This document shows, piece by piece, positions 39,937 to 48,518 of a DNA stretch of 64,000 nucleotides (positions within the stretch are counted from its first letter, which is position 1; each line of letters begins with the position of its first letter). The stretch spans positions 343,655-407,654 of the forward strand of contig NZ_CADFDK010000004.1 in the NCBI RefSeq assembly GCF_902832885.1. Direction: 5' to 3'. A program made the translations under genes and the position numbers. The notes beneath the pieces were generated by a model. The model was given only the letters and a program-made list of their open reading frames with translations. It was not told the origin of the DNA and did no database searches. This DNA is from Burkholderia seminalis DSM 23518. Its GTDB lineage: Bacteria > Pseudomonadota > Gammaproteobacteria > Burkholderiales > Burkholderiaceae.

Positions 39937-40045
39937 CCGGCTGCGGGCCTCACGTGCCGCATGTCGCGGCCGTTGCCCGCCGCCGAACTGAACCGGCCGC
40001 GCGGCGGAACGCCGCTTCGCGGCCCTCTGCAAGGAGAGAGGATCG

Positions 40046-41575
40046 ATGAATGCGAATCCGACGCCCCGTACGGGGCAAGACGTGCCGACGGTCAAGCTGC
40101 TGATCGACGGCGCCTTCGTCGAGTCCGCCACGAACGAGTGGCGCGACATCGTCAACCCGGCGACGCAGCAGGTGCTCGCGCGCGTGCCGTTCGCGACCGT
40201 CGCGGAAGTCGATGCGGCCGTGCAGGCCGCGCACGCCGCGTATGCGACGTGGAAGAATACGCCGATCTCCGCGCGCATGCGCATCATGCTGAAGTTCCAG
40301 GATCTCGTGCGCGCGAACCAGCAGCGCATCGCGAGGACGCTGACGGCCGAGCAGGGCAAGACGATCCCCGACGCCGAAGGCGACATCTTCCGCGGCCTCG
40401 AAGTCGTCGAGCATGCGTGCTCGATCGGCACGCTGCAGCTCGGCGAATTCGCGGAGAACGTCGCGGGCGGCGTCGACACCTACACGCTGCGCCAGCCGCT
40501 CGGCGTGTGCGCGGGCATCACGCCGTTCAACTTCCCCGCGATGATTCCGCTGTGGATGTTCCCGATGGCGATCGTCTGCGGCAATACGTTCGTGCTGAAA
40601 CCGTCGGAACAGGACCCGATGTCGACGATGGAACTGGTCGAGCTCGCGATCGAGGCCGGCGTACCGAAAGGCGTGCTGAACGTCGTGCACGGCGGCAAGG
40701 AAGTCGTCGACGCGATCTGCACGCATCCGCTCGTGAAGGCGATCTCGTTCGTCGGCTCGACGGCGGTCGGCACGCACGTGTACAACCTCGGCAGCGCGCA
40801 CGGCAAGCGCGTGCAATCGATGATGGGCGCGAAGAACCATGCGATCGTGCTGCCCGACGCGAATCGCGAGCAGACGCTCAACGCGCTCGTCGGTGCCGGT
40901 TTCGGCGCGGCCGGCCAGCGCTGCATGGCGACGTCGGTCGCGGTGCTCGTCGGCAAGGCACGCGACTGGCTGCCCGATCTCGTCGCGAAGGCGAAGACGC
41001 TGAAGGTCAACGCGGGCGCGGAAGCGGGCACCGACGTCGGCCCGGTCGTGTCGCGCGGCGCGAAGGCGCGCATCCTGTCGCTGATCGAGGCGGGCGTGAA
41101 GGAGGGCGCGAAGCTCGAACTCGACGGCCGCGGCGTGAAGGTCGCGGGCTTCGAGGAAGGCAACTTCATCGGGCCGACGATCTTCTCCGGCGTGACGACC
41201 GACATGACGGTCTACACCCATGAAATCTTCGGGCCGGTGCTGGTCGTGATGGAAGTCGACACGCTCGACGACGCGATCGCGCTCGTCAACGCGAATCCGA
41301 TGGGCAACGGCGTGGGCATCTTCACGCAGAGCGGCGCGGCCGCGCGCAAGTTCCAGAGCGAGATCGACGTCGGCCAGGTCGGCATCAACATCCCGATCCC
41401 GGTGCCGGTGCCGTTCTTCAGCTTCACCGGTTCGCGCGGCTCGAAGCTCGGCGATCTCGGGCCGTACGGCAAGCAGGTCGTGCAGTTCTACACGCAGACC
41501 AAGACGGTCACCGCGCGCTGGTTCGACGACGACGCGACGGCCGGCCCGGTGAACACGACGATCCGGCTGCACTGA
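40046..41575 (+). CDS. mmsA: Methylmalonate-semialdehyde dehydrogenase
   Basis: CoA-acylating aldehyde dehydrogenase of 509 residues that converts methylmalonate semialdehyde to propionyl-CoA and CO2 (or malonate semialdehyde to acetyl-CoA). Seen: [19 protein letters not shown] (about 155), [13 protein letters not shown] cofactor motif, and the catalytic Cys in [15 protein letters not shown] (about 290). The family stretch [22 protein letters not shown] is diagnostic of MmsA. AAGGAGAGAGG precedes the ATG. Next gene mmsB follows after 18 bp. Confidence 0.95.
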   Translation: MNANPTPRTGQDVPTVKLLIDGAFVESATNEWRDIVNPATQQVLARVPFATVAEVDAAVQAAHAAYATWKNTPISARMRIMLKFQDLVRANQQRIARTLTAEQGKTIPDAEGDIFRGLEVVEHACSIGTLQLGEFAENVAGGVDTYTLRQPLGVCAGITPFNFPAMIPLWMFPMAIVCGNTFVLKPSEQDPMSTMELVELAIEAGVPKGVLNVVHGGKEVVDAICTHPLVKAISFVGSTAVGTHVYNLGSAHGKRVQSMMGAKNHAIVLPDANREQTLNALVGAGFGAAGQRCMATSVAVLVGKARDWLPDLVAKAKTLKVNAGAEAGTDVGPVVSRGAKARILSLIEAGVKEGAKLELDGRGVKVAGFEEGNFIGPTIFSGVTTDMTVYTHEIFGPVLVVMEVDTLDDAIALVNANPMGNGVGIFTQSGAAARKFQSEIDVGQVGINIPIPVPVPFFSFTGSRGSKLGDLGPYGKQVVQFYTQTKTVTARWFDDDATAGPVNTTIRLH

Positions 41576-41593
41576 GCGGCGGAGGATACCACC

Positions 41594-42493
41594 ATGAAAA
41601 TCGGATTTATCGGCCTCGGCCACATGGGCGCGCCGATGGCGCTGAACCTGCTGAAAGCCGGCCATGACGTGCATGCGTTCGACCTGAGCGCCGATGCGTT
41701 GCGCGCGTTGCAGGACGCCGGCGCGCAGGTGGCCGCGTCGCCGCGCGACGCGTCGTCGGGCGCGACGTTCGTGATCACGATGCTGCCGGCCGCGCCGCAC
41801 GTGCGGTCGGTGCTGTCCGGCGAAAACGGCGTGCTGGCCGGCCTCGGCGCGGGCGCGACCGTGATCGATTCGAGCACGATCGACCCGGCCAGCGCGCAGG
41901 CGTTCGGCGCGCTGGTGCGCGAGCACGGCGGCGCGTTCGTCGATGCGCCGGTGTCGGGCGGCACCGGCGGCGCGGCGGCCGGCACGCTGACCTTCATGGT
42001 CGGCGGCAGCGACGCGGATTTCGAGCGCGTGAAGCCCGTGCTCGCCGGCATGGGCAAGAACATCGTCCATTGCGGCGCGACCGGCATGGGGCAGGTCGCG
42101 AAGGTCTGCAACAACCTCGTGCTCGGCATCTCGATGGCGGCCGTGTCGGAGGCGATGTCGCTCGGCGTCGCGCTCGGCATCGACCCGAAGGTGCTGGCCG
42201 GCATCGTCAACACGTCGACGGGCCGCTGCTGGAGCTCGGATACCTACAACCCGTACCCGGGCGTGATCGAGACCGCGCCGTCGTCGCGCGGCTACACGGG
42301 CGGCTTCGGCACCGACCTGATGCTGAAGGATCTCGGGCTCGCGAACGACGCGGCGAAGCAGGCGCGCCAGCCCGTCTATCTCGGCGCGCTCGCGCAGCAG
42401 CTGTACCAGACGATGAGCAGCCGCGGCGACGGCCAGCTCGATTTTTCGGCGGTGATCCGCCTGTACCAACCGGCAACGAAGAAGGACGCGTGA
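41594..42493 (+). CDS. mmsB: 3-Hydroxyisobutyrate dehydrogenase
   Basis: NAD-dependent enzyme of 299 residues that oxidises 3-hydroxyisobutyrate to methylmalonate semialdehyde. Rossmann motif GFIGLGHMGAPMALNL at the start, substrate-binding FVDAPVSGGTGGAAAGTL (about 120), catalytic lysine in GQVAKVCNNL (about 172). GGAGG lies before the ATG. Its stop overlaps the next start by one base (TGATG), so translation is coupled to the hydratase gene. Confidence 0.95.
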   Translation: MKIGFIGLGHMGAPMALNLLKAGHDVHAFDLSADALRALQDAGAQVAASPRDASSGATFVITMLPAAPHVRSVLSGENGVLAGLGAGATVIDSSTIDPASAQAFGALVREHGGAFVDAPVSGGTGGAAAGTLTFMVGGSDADFERVKPVLAGMGKNIVHCGATGMGQVAKVCNNLVLGISMAAVSEAMSLGVALGIDPKVLAGIVNTSTGRCWSSDTYNPYPGVIETAPSSRGYTGGFGTDLMLKDLGLANDAAKQARQPVYLGALAQQLYQTMSSRGDGQLDFSAVIRLYQPATKKDA

Positions 42494-43284
42494 TGATCGA
42501 ACTGGACTACGTCGACGACGGCGCGATCGCGTGCGCGACGCTCAAGCGTCCGCCCGCGAACGCCTTTACCGCCGACGGGCTGCAGCAACTGCAGGCAACC
42601 GTCGCCGAACTGAATGCGAACCCGCGCGTGCGCGCGCTGGTGATCACCGGCGACGGGCCGAAGTTCTTCAGCGCGGGCGCCGACCTCAACACGTTCGCCG
42701 ACGGCGACCGCGCGGTCGCGCGCGCGATGGCGGCCCGCTTCGGCGCGGCGTTCGAGGCGCTGCACGACGCGCGCGTCGTGACGATCGCGGCGATCAACGG
42801 CTACGCGATGGGCGGCGGGCTCGAATGCGCGCTCGCGTGCGACCTGCGGATCGCCGAGACGCATGCGCAGATGGCGTTGCCCGAACCGTCGGTCGGCCTG
42901 CTGCCGTGCGGGCTCGGCACGCAGACGCTGCCCTGGCTCGTCGGCGAAGGCTGGGCGAAGAAGATCATCCTGACCGGCGCGCGCGTCGACGCGGCGACGG
43001 CGCTGCGGATCGGCCTCGTCGAGGACGTGGTCGACAGCGGCGCCGCGCGCGACGCGGCGCTGGCGCTCGCGCGCAACGTCGCGCGGCAGAGCCCGCACGC
43101 GGTCGCGTACAGCAAGGAGCTGATCGGCCTCGCGCGCCGCGGCGTGCCGCGCGGCGCGGCGCTCGCGGTCGAGCGCGAACGCTTCATCGACCTGTTCGAC
43201 ACGGCCGATCCGCGCGAAGGCGTCGCTGCGTTCCTCGGCAAGCGCGCGCCGCAATGGCGCACCGACGGAGAGCCGCAACGATGA
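42493..43284 (+). CDS. Enoyl-CoA hydratase
   Basis: Crotonase-fold protein of 263 residues, probably hydrating methacrylyl-CoA to 3-hydroxyisobutyryl-CoA in this pathway. Oxyanion motif FFSAGADLN and the family motif AINGYAMGGGLECALACDLRIA, with the first catalytic Glu expected in ALPEPSVGLLP and the second in the preceding helix. The open frame extends far upstream, but ATG 42493 is coupled to the mmsB stop and gives the normal length. Its own stop overlaps the next start by 4 bp. Confidence 0.9.
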   Translation: MIELDYVDDGAIACATLKRPPANAFTADGLQQLQATVAELNANPRVRALVITGDGPKFFSAGADLNTFADGDRAVARAMAARFGAAFEALHDARVVTIAAINGYAMGGGLECALACDLRIAETHAQMALPEPSVGLLPCGLGTQTLPWLVGEGWAKKIILTGARVDAATALRIGLVEDVVDSGAARDAALALARNVARQSPHAVAYSKELIGLARRGVPRGAALAVERERFIDLFDTADPREGVAAFLGKRAPQWRTDGEPQR

Positions 43285-44420
43285 GCACGCCGGTGACGAA
43301 TCACGACGCGTTCGCGGAGCACGCGCCCGAGGTGCTGTTCCGCGTGGTGAACCGCGTGGCGCTGATCACGCTGAACCGTCCGGCCGCGCTCAACGCGCTG
43401 TCGTACGCGATGATCGGCGAGCTGGCCGCGTTGTTCGAGCGCTGCCGCCACGACGACCAGATCGTCGCGGTCGTGCTGCGCGGCGCGGGCGAGAAGGGCT
43501 TCTGCGCGGGCGGCGACGTGCGTGCGCTGTACCGGATGGTCGCGCAGCGCGAGACTTGGCTGCCGTTCTTCGTCGACGAATACCGGCTCGACCATGCGAT
43601 CCACACGTTCCCGAAGCCGGTCGTCGCGCTGATGGACGGCGTGACGATGGGCGGCGGCATGGGGCTCGCGCAAGGTGCGGCGCTGCGTGTCGCGACCGAG
43701 CGCAGCAAGATCGCGATGCCGGAAACGCGCATCGGCCTCGTGCCCGACGTCGGCGCGACGCATTTCCTGGCGCGCATGCCGGTCGAACTCGAGCTGTACG
43801 TCGGGCTGACCGGCGCGATGCTGTCGGGCGCCGACGCGCTGAGCGCGAAGCTCGCGGACTTGTGCGTGCCGTCCGCATGGCTCGACACGTTCGAGACGCG
43901 CATCGAAAGCGTCAGGTGGGACGGCGACGCGCTGCCGCTGCTGCGCAAGGTGTTCGAGCCGCCGTGCAACGTGGTGCCGCATGCGGCGCTCGACAGCCAG
44001 ATGCCGTGGATCGTCCGTCACTTCGACAAGCGCTCGACCGTCGAGCGGATCGTCGCGACGCTCACGCAGGAGCTGGCGCGCGAGGAACTGTCGCGCGAGC
44101 ACCGTCAATGGCTGCAGGCGACGCTCGACGCGCTCGCGAGCCATTCGCCGACGATGCTTTCGGTGACACGCGAGGCGCTGCTGCGCGGCCGGCAGATGAC
44201 GCTCGCCGAATCGTTCCGGATGGAGCTCGGTATCGTGGCGCGCGCGATCGAGGAGGGCGATTTCTGCGAAGGCGTGCGCGCGCACCTGGTCGACAAGGAT
44301 CGCAAGCCGCGCTGGGCGCCCGCGTCGCTGGTCGAGGTGCGCGCCGAACGCGTGCGGCATTTCCTGACGTCGCCGTGGAAGCTGTTCGCGCATCCGCTCG
44401 CGGATCTCGGCGCGGCGTGA
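43281..44420 (+). CDS. 3-Hydroxyisobutyryl-CoA hydrolase
   Basis: Crotonase-superfamily thioesterase of 379 residues that releases 3-hydroxyisobutyrate from its CoA ester. The longer size than ordinary hydratases, the EKGFCAGGDVRALY oxyanion segment, MDGVTMGGGMGLAQGA and AMPETRIGLVPDVGATHFL are typical of HIBYL-CoA hydrolases. The C-terminal 120 residues, including the TLAESFRMELGIV stretch, set it apart from the preceding hydratase. It closes the operon, and with it all enzymes from isobutyryl-CoA to propionyl-CoA are present in one transcript. Confidence 0.92.
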   Translation: MSTPVTNHDAFAEHAPEVLFRVVNRVALITLNRPAALNALSYAMIGELAALFERCRHDDQIVAVVLRGAGEKGFCAGGDVRALYRMVAQRETWLPFFVDEYRLDHAIHTFPKPVVALMDGVTMGGGMGLAQGAALRVATERSKIAMPETRIGLVPDVGATHFLARMPVELELYVGLTGAMLSGADALSAKLADLCVPSAWLDTFETRIESVRWDGDALPLLRKVFEPPCNVVPHAALDSQMPWIVRHFDKRSTVERIVATLTQELAREELSREHRQWLQATLDALASHSPTMLSVTREALLRGRQMTLAESFRMELGIVARAIEEGDFCEGVRAHLVDKDRKPRWAPASLVEVRAERVRHFLTSPWKLFAHPLADLGAA

Positions 44421-44463
44421 TGCCCCGGCGCGCCGCGCGGCGGCGCGCCGGTTCCCGCCCGTC

Positions 44464-45384
44464 TCATCGCAGTTCGTCGGGGCGCTCGATCATCGGCGGA
44501 ATCGCCTGCGCGAGCGCGTCGATCACGCAGCGCGTCTTGCGCGGCAGGTAGCGCGTCTTCGGCCAGATCGCGTGAATGTCGCCTTCGCAGACGAAGCAGC
44601 GATCGAGCACGACCACCATCTCGCCGCGCTTCACGTAATGGTCGAGCAGCCAGCTCGGCACCCACGCGATGCCGAACCCCGATGCGCCGGCCGCGGCGAT
44701 CGCCTGCACATCGTCAAAACTCAGTTGATGCGGCATGTCGATCCGCACCGTCGAGCCGTCCGGCGCGCGCAAGTCCCACGGTTGAACCACGCCCGAGCGT
44801 GAATACGCGATCGTCCGGTGATGCTTCAGGTCGTCGAGCGTCTTCGGCATCCCGTGGCGCGCGAGATACGACGGCGCGGCGCCGAGGCTGCCGTATTGCG
44901 TGCCGAGCCGCCGCACCGCGAGGCTCGTGCTGTCCGCGAGCGTGCCGATCCGGACCGCGAGGTCGATGCCTTCCTCGACGAGATCGACGAACCGGTCGGT
45001 GATCGACACGTCGATCCGCAGATGCGGGTAATGGCGTGCGAGATCGAGCACGATCGGCGTCACGCAGTGGTGCCCGAACGCGAGCGGCACGCTCAGCCGC
45101 AACTTGCCGCGCGCCTCGTTGCGGCCGCAATCGAGATCGGCCTCCGCCGCTTCCAGTTCCGCCAGCGCGCGCACGCAGCGGTCGTAGTACGCCTGGCCGT
45201 CGTCGGTCAGGCTCTGGCTGCGCGTCGTGCGCTGCAGCAGCCGCGCGCCGAGCCGCTTCTCGAGCCGCGCGATCGCCTTGCCGACCGCCGAACGCGTCAT
45301 GTCGAGCCGTTCCGCCGCGAGCGCGAAGCTGCCCGATTCCACTACCTGCACGAAGGTCGTCACGCCGTCGAGTCTGTCGGTCAT
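44464..45384 (-). CDS. LysR-family transcriptional regulator
   Basis: Regulator of 306 residues of the large CrgA/DsdC-like LysR branch: MTDRLDGVTTFVQVVESGSFALAAERL, then the recognition helix MTRSAVGKAI. The C-terminal domain begins near GKLRLSVPLAFG. ATG 45384 is the family-typical start; the longer frame adds non-homologous residues. It is divergent from the DHA2 exporter gene 178 bp away and likely controls it. Confidence 0.9.
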   Translation of the reverse strand: MTDRLDGVTTFVQVVESGSFALAAERLDMTRSAVGKAIARLEKRLGARLLQRTTRSQSLTDDGQAYYDRCVRALAELEAAEADLDCGRNEARGKLRLSVPLAFGHHCVTPIVLDLARHYPHLRIDVSITDRFVDLVEEGIDLAVRIGTLADSTSLAVRRLGTQYGSLGAAPSYLARHGMPKTLDDLKHHRTIAYSRSGVVQPWDLRAPDGSTVRIDMPHQLSFDDVQAIAAAGASGFGIAWVPSWLLDHYVKRGEMVVVLDRCFVCEGDIHAIWPKTRYLPRKTRCVIDALAQAIPPMIERPDELR

Positions 45385-45562
45385 CGCAAGTTGCCGTGAT
45401 TGATTCCTGAAATTCCCCAGTTCGTGGAAATGCATGCGTCAATGGGGAGGGAAATTCTCACTATAGTACCGATTCCCGCCCAGCGTGCGTTGCCGGCCGC
45501 ACGCGGCGAATCCTACTCACCTGGAGGCGCGCGGCCTGTCGCCGGGCCGCCGCGCAATACGC

Positions 45563-47101
45563 ATGACACGATCCGACTCCCGCAGGAACGCGGTCGCACT
45601 TGCGGCCGTCTGTCTCACGTCGCTGATGTTCGGCCTCGAGATTTCGAGCGTACCGGTGATCCTGCCGACGCTCGAACACGTGCTGCATGGCGACTTCAAC
45701 GGCATGCAGTGGATCATGAACGCATACACGATCGCGTGCACGACGGTGCTGATGGCGGCCGGCACGCTCGCCGACCGGTTCGGCCGCAAGCGCGTGTACG
45801 TGATCGGCACCGTGCTGTTCGGCGCGACGTCGCTGCTGTGCGGACTCGCGCCGAACGTGCCGGTGCTCGTCGCGGGCCGGCTGCTGCAGGGCGCGAGCGG
45901 CGGCGCGATGCTGATCTGCCAGATCGCCGTGCTGTCGCACCAGTTCCGCGAGGGCCGCGAGCGCGGCCGCGCATTCGGGATCTGGGGGATCGTGTTCGGA
46001 ATCGGCCTCGGGTTCGGGCCGATCGTCGGCGGCGCGATCGTCGCGCTGGCGAGCTGGCCGTGGGTGTTCCTCGTCCATGCGCCGCTCGCGGCCGTCGCGC
46101 TCGTGCTGATCGGCGGCGCGGTGCGGGAGTCGCGCGATCCGCATGCAGGCACGCTCGACGTCGCGGGCATCGTCACGCTGTCGCTCGCGGTGCTCGGCCT
46201 TGCGTTCTACATCACGCAGAGCGCGGCACTCGGGCTCGCGAGCGCCGCCGGGCTCGGCGTGCTCGGGGCCACGGTGCTCGCGCTGATCGGTTTCGTCGTC
46301 GCGGAGCGCGCCAGCGCACGGCCGATGTTCGACTTCTCGGTGTTCCGGATCCGCGCGTTCACCGGCGCGATCTTCGGCTCGATGGGGATGAACTTCAGCT
46401 TCTGGCCGTTCATGATCTACCTGCCGATCTGGTTCCAGGTCGCGCTCGGCTACGACAGCGTGACGGCCGGCCTCGCGTTGCTCGCGTACACGCTGCCGAC
46501 GCTGGTCGCGCCGCCGTTCGGCGAACGGCTCGCGCTGCGCTACGGGCCGGGCGTCGTGATTCCGGGCGGCCTGTTCACGATCGCGGCCGGCTTCGCGCTG
46601 ATGCGGCTCGGCAGCGCGGCCGGGCATGCGAGCTGGCTGACGATGCTGCCCGGCTGCGTGATCGCCGGCATCGGGCTCGGCTTGACGAACACGCCCGTCA
46701 CGAACACGACGACGGGCGCGGTGCCGAGTTCGCGGGCCGGGATGGCATCGGGGATCGACATGAGCGCGCGGATGATCTCGCTTGCGCTGAACATCGCGGC
46801 GATGGGCTTCGTGCTGGTCGCGGGGATCGTCGCGAGCCTGAAGGGCGGGGCGGCCGGCGCGATCGGCGATACCGCGCTGCGCAGGCTCGCGCAGGAAATC
46901 GCGTCGGGCCGCACCGACGGGCTGCACGCGATCGCACCCGCGCTCGCGCAGGCCGACCCGAGCGGCGCGGCGCTGCATGCGGCGCTCGTGCACGGCTTCG
47001 GCTGGGTGATGGTCTACGGCGCGGCCGGTGTTGCCGTGCTCGCGACGGCGAGCGCGGTGGCGTTCGCGCCCGCGCGGCGCCGGGCAGCGGTATGCGAATG
47101 A
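45563..47101 (+). CDS. DHA2-family MFS multidrug exporter (EmrB/QacA type)
   Basis: Fourteen-helix drug:proton antiporter of 512 residues. Motif A GTLADRFGRKRVYVIG after helix 2, motif C-like GIVFGIGLGFGPIVGGAIV in helix 5, and a QWIMNAYTIACTTV stretch after helix 1 typical of the family. Hydrophobic compounds or dyes are usual substrates; none can be named. ATG 45563 begins MTRSDSRRN with only weak ribosome binding support. A -10-like TATAGT at 45462-45467 may belong to its promoter. Confidence 0.88.
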   Translation: MTRSDSRRNAVALAAVCLTSLMFGLEISSVPVILPTLEHVLHGDFNGMQWIMNAYTIACTTVLMAAGTLADRFGRKRVYVIGTVLFGATSLLCGLAPNVPVLVAGRLLQGASGGAMLICQIAVLSHQFREGRERGRAFGIWGIVFGIGLGFGPIVGGAIVALASWPWVFLVHAPLAAVALVLIGGAVRESRDPHAGTLDVAGIVTLSLAVLGLAFYITQSAALGLASAAGLGVLGATVLALIGFVVAERASARPMFDFSVFRIRAFTGAIFGSMGMNFSFWPFMIYLPIWFQVALGYDSVTAGLALLAYTLPTLVAPPFGERLALRYGPGVVIPGGLFTIAAGFALMRLGSAAGHASWLTMLPGCVIAGIGLGLTNTPVTNTTTGAVPSSRAGMASGIDMSARMISLALNIAAMGFVLVAGIVASLKGGAAGAIGDTALRRLAQEIASGRTDGLHAIAPALAQADPSGAALHAALVHGFGWVMVYGAAGVAVLATASAVAFAPARRRAAVCE

Positions 47102-47131
47102 CGCGGCCCGCGCGCGGCGCCGCGCCGCCGC

Positions 47132-48505
47132 TCAGGACGTCCCGCCGCCGAGCGCGCGGTACAGCGTCATCTGGTTGTTGAGCCGGTTCAGGCGCGTCAG
47201 TTCGTCGGCGCCTTGCGCGCTCCTCAGCACCTGCTGCTGGTCGAGCCACGGCTGCACGGCGGTCGCGCCCGCCGCGAAACGCGCGGCGGCCAGCCGTTCC
47301 GCGCGCTGCGCCTGTTCGAGCGACAGCGCGCGCTGTTCGGCTTCGCGTTCGAGCTGCACGCGTGCCGACAGCGCATTCTCGACTTCCGCGAGCGCCGTGT
47401 AGAGCCGCTGGCGGAATCCGACCACCGCCTCCTGGTACTGCGACTTCGACACCTTGATCTGCAACTGCATCGTGTTCCACTGGATGAACGGCAGCGCGAG
47501 GCCGAGCCCGAGCGTGCCGACCGGGTTCGTCAGCACGCGCTCGAGGCTCGTGCTCGTCGTGCCGGCGCTGCCGGTCAGCGTGAAGGTCGGGTAGAAGCTC
47601 GTGCGCGTCGCGTCGACCTGCGCAAGCGACTCGCGCAACCGGAATTCCGCGGCGCGCAGGTCGGGGCGGCGGCCCAGCAGGCTCGCGGGCAGGCCGGCCG
47701 CGACCTCGGGCGGCGCTGCGTCGGGCAGCGCCGACGGTTCGGCAGCAAGCTGCTGCGGCGGCCGGTCGAACAGGATCGCGAGCGCGTGGCGGTTCTCGGT
47801 GCGTTGCTGGATCAGCTGCGTCTGCGCGGCGCGTTGCGCGGCGAGGCTCTGTTCGGCCTGCGCGAGATCGAGCCCCGACACGGCGCCGGCGGCGTGTCGC
47901 GACCGGACGAGCGCGAGCGTGCGCACCGCATACGCGATGTTCGCGTCGCCGAGCGCGATCTGCCGGTTCAGATAGCCGAGCTGCCAGTACAGCGACGCGG
48001 TCGTGCCGATCAGCGACAGCCGGGCGGCTTCGAGATCGGCGGCCGTCGCATCGGCTTCCCAGCGCGCCGAGTCGCGCAGCGCGGCCAGCCGGCCCCACAG
48101 ATCGATTTCATAGCTGAGCGAACCGTTGATGCCGCTCGACCGGCTAGTCCGGTGCGTATCGAGCGTGCGCGACACGGCGCCGTTCGCGCCGGCCGTCACG
48201 TTGGGCGTCAGGTTCGTATCGGCGAGACCGGCCTGCAGTTGCGCGCGATAGACGCGGATCGCCGCGATCGCGAGGTCGTTGTTGGCGCGCAGCGCGTCGT
48301 CGATCAGCGCGTCGAGTTGCGGATCGTTGAAGCTGTGCCACCAGTCGCGCGTGGTGGCCGGCGCGTTCGCCGCGACCGGCGCGGCCCAGTGCGCGGGCAT
48401 CGCGACGGCCGGCAGCGGATCGTGACGCGCACCCGCGCACCCGGCGAGCAGCGTGGCCGCGCACGCGAATGCGCCGAGGCGGCGAAGCGGTGAGGAATGC
48501 GTCAT
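47132..48505 (-). CDS. NodT-family outer-membrane efflux lipoprotein
   Basis: TolC-like outer-membrane channel of 457 residues with a lipoprotein signal: LLAGC lipobox, Cys at residue 23. Two OEP repeats are seen; WWHSFNDPQLDALIDDAL and LGRRPDLRAAEFRLRESLAQVDATRTSFYPTFTLTG are typical. It lies 13 bp after macB on the same strand and completes a tripartite pump with MacA and MacB. ATG 48505 gives the normal signal; the frame to 48538 is not needed. Confidence 0.93.
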   Translation of the reverse strand: MTHSSPLRRLGAFACAATLLAGCAGARHDPLPAVAMPAHWAAPVAANAPATTRDWWHSFNDPQLDALIDDALRANNDLAIAAIRVYRAQLQAGLADTNLTPNVTAGANGAVSRTLDTHRTSRSSGINGSLSYEIDLWGRLAALRDSARWEADATAADLEAARLSLIGTTASLYWQLGYLNRQIALGDANIAYAVRTLALVRSRHAAGAVSGLDLAQAEQSLAAQRAAQTQLIQQRTENRHALAILFDRPPQQLAAEPSALPDAAPPEVAAGLPASLLGRRPDLRAAEFRLRESLAQVDATRTSFYPTFTLTGSAGTTSTSLERVLTNPVGTLGLGLALPFIQWNTMQLQIKVSKSQYQEAVVGFRQRLYTALAEVENALSARVQLEREAEQRALSLEQAQRAERLAAARFAAGATAVQPWLDQQQVLRSAQGADELTRLNRLNNQMTLYRALGGGTS

Positions 48506-48518
48506 GGCAGGTCTTTCG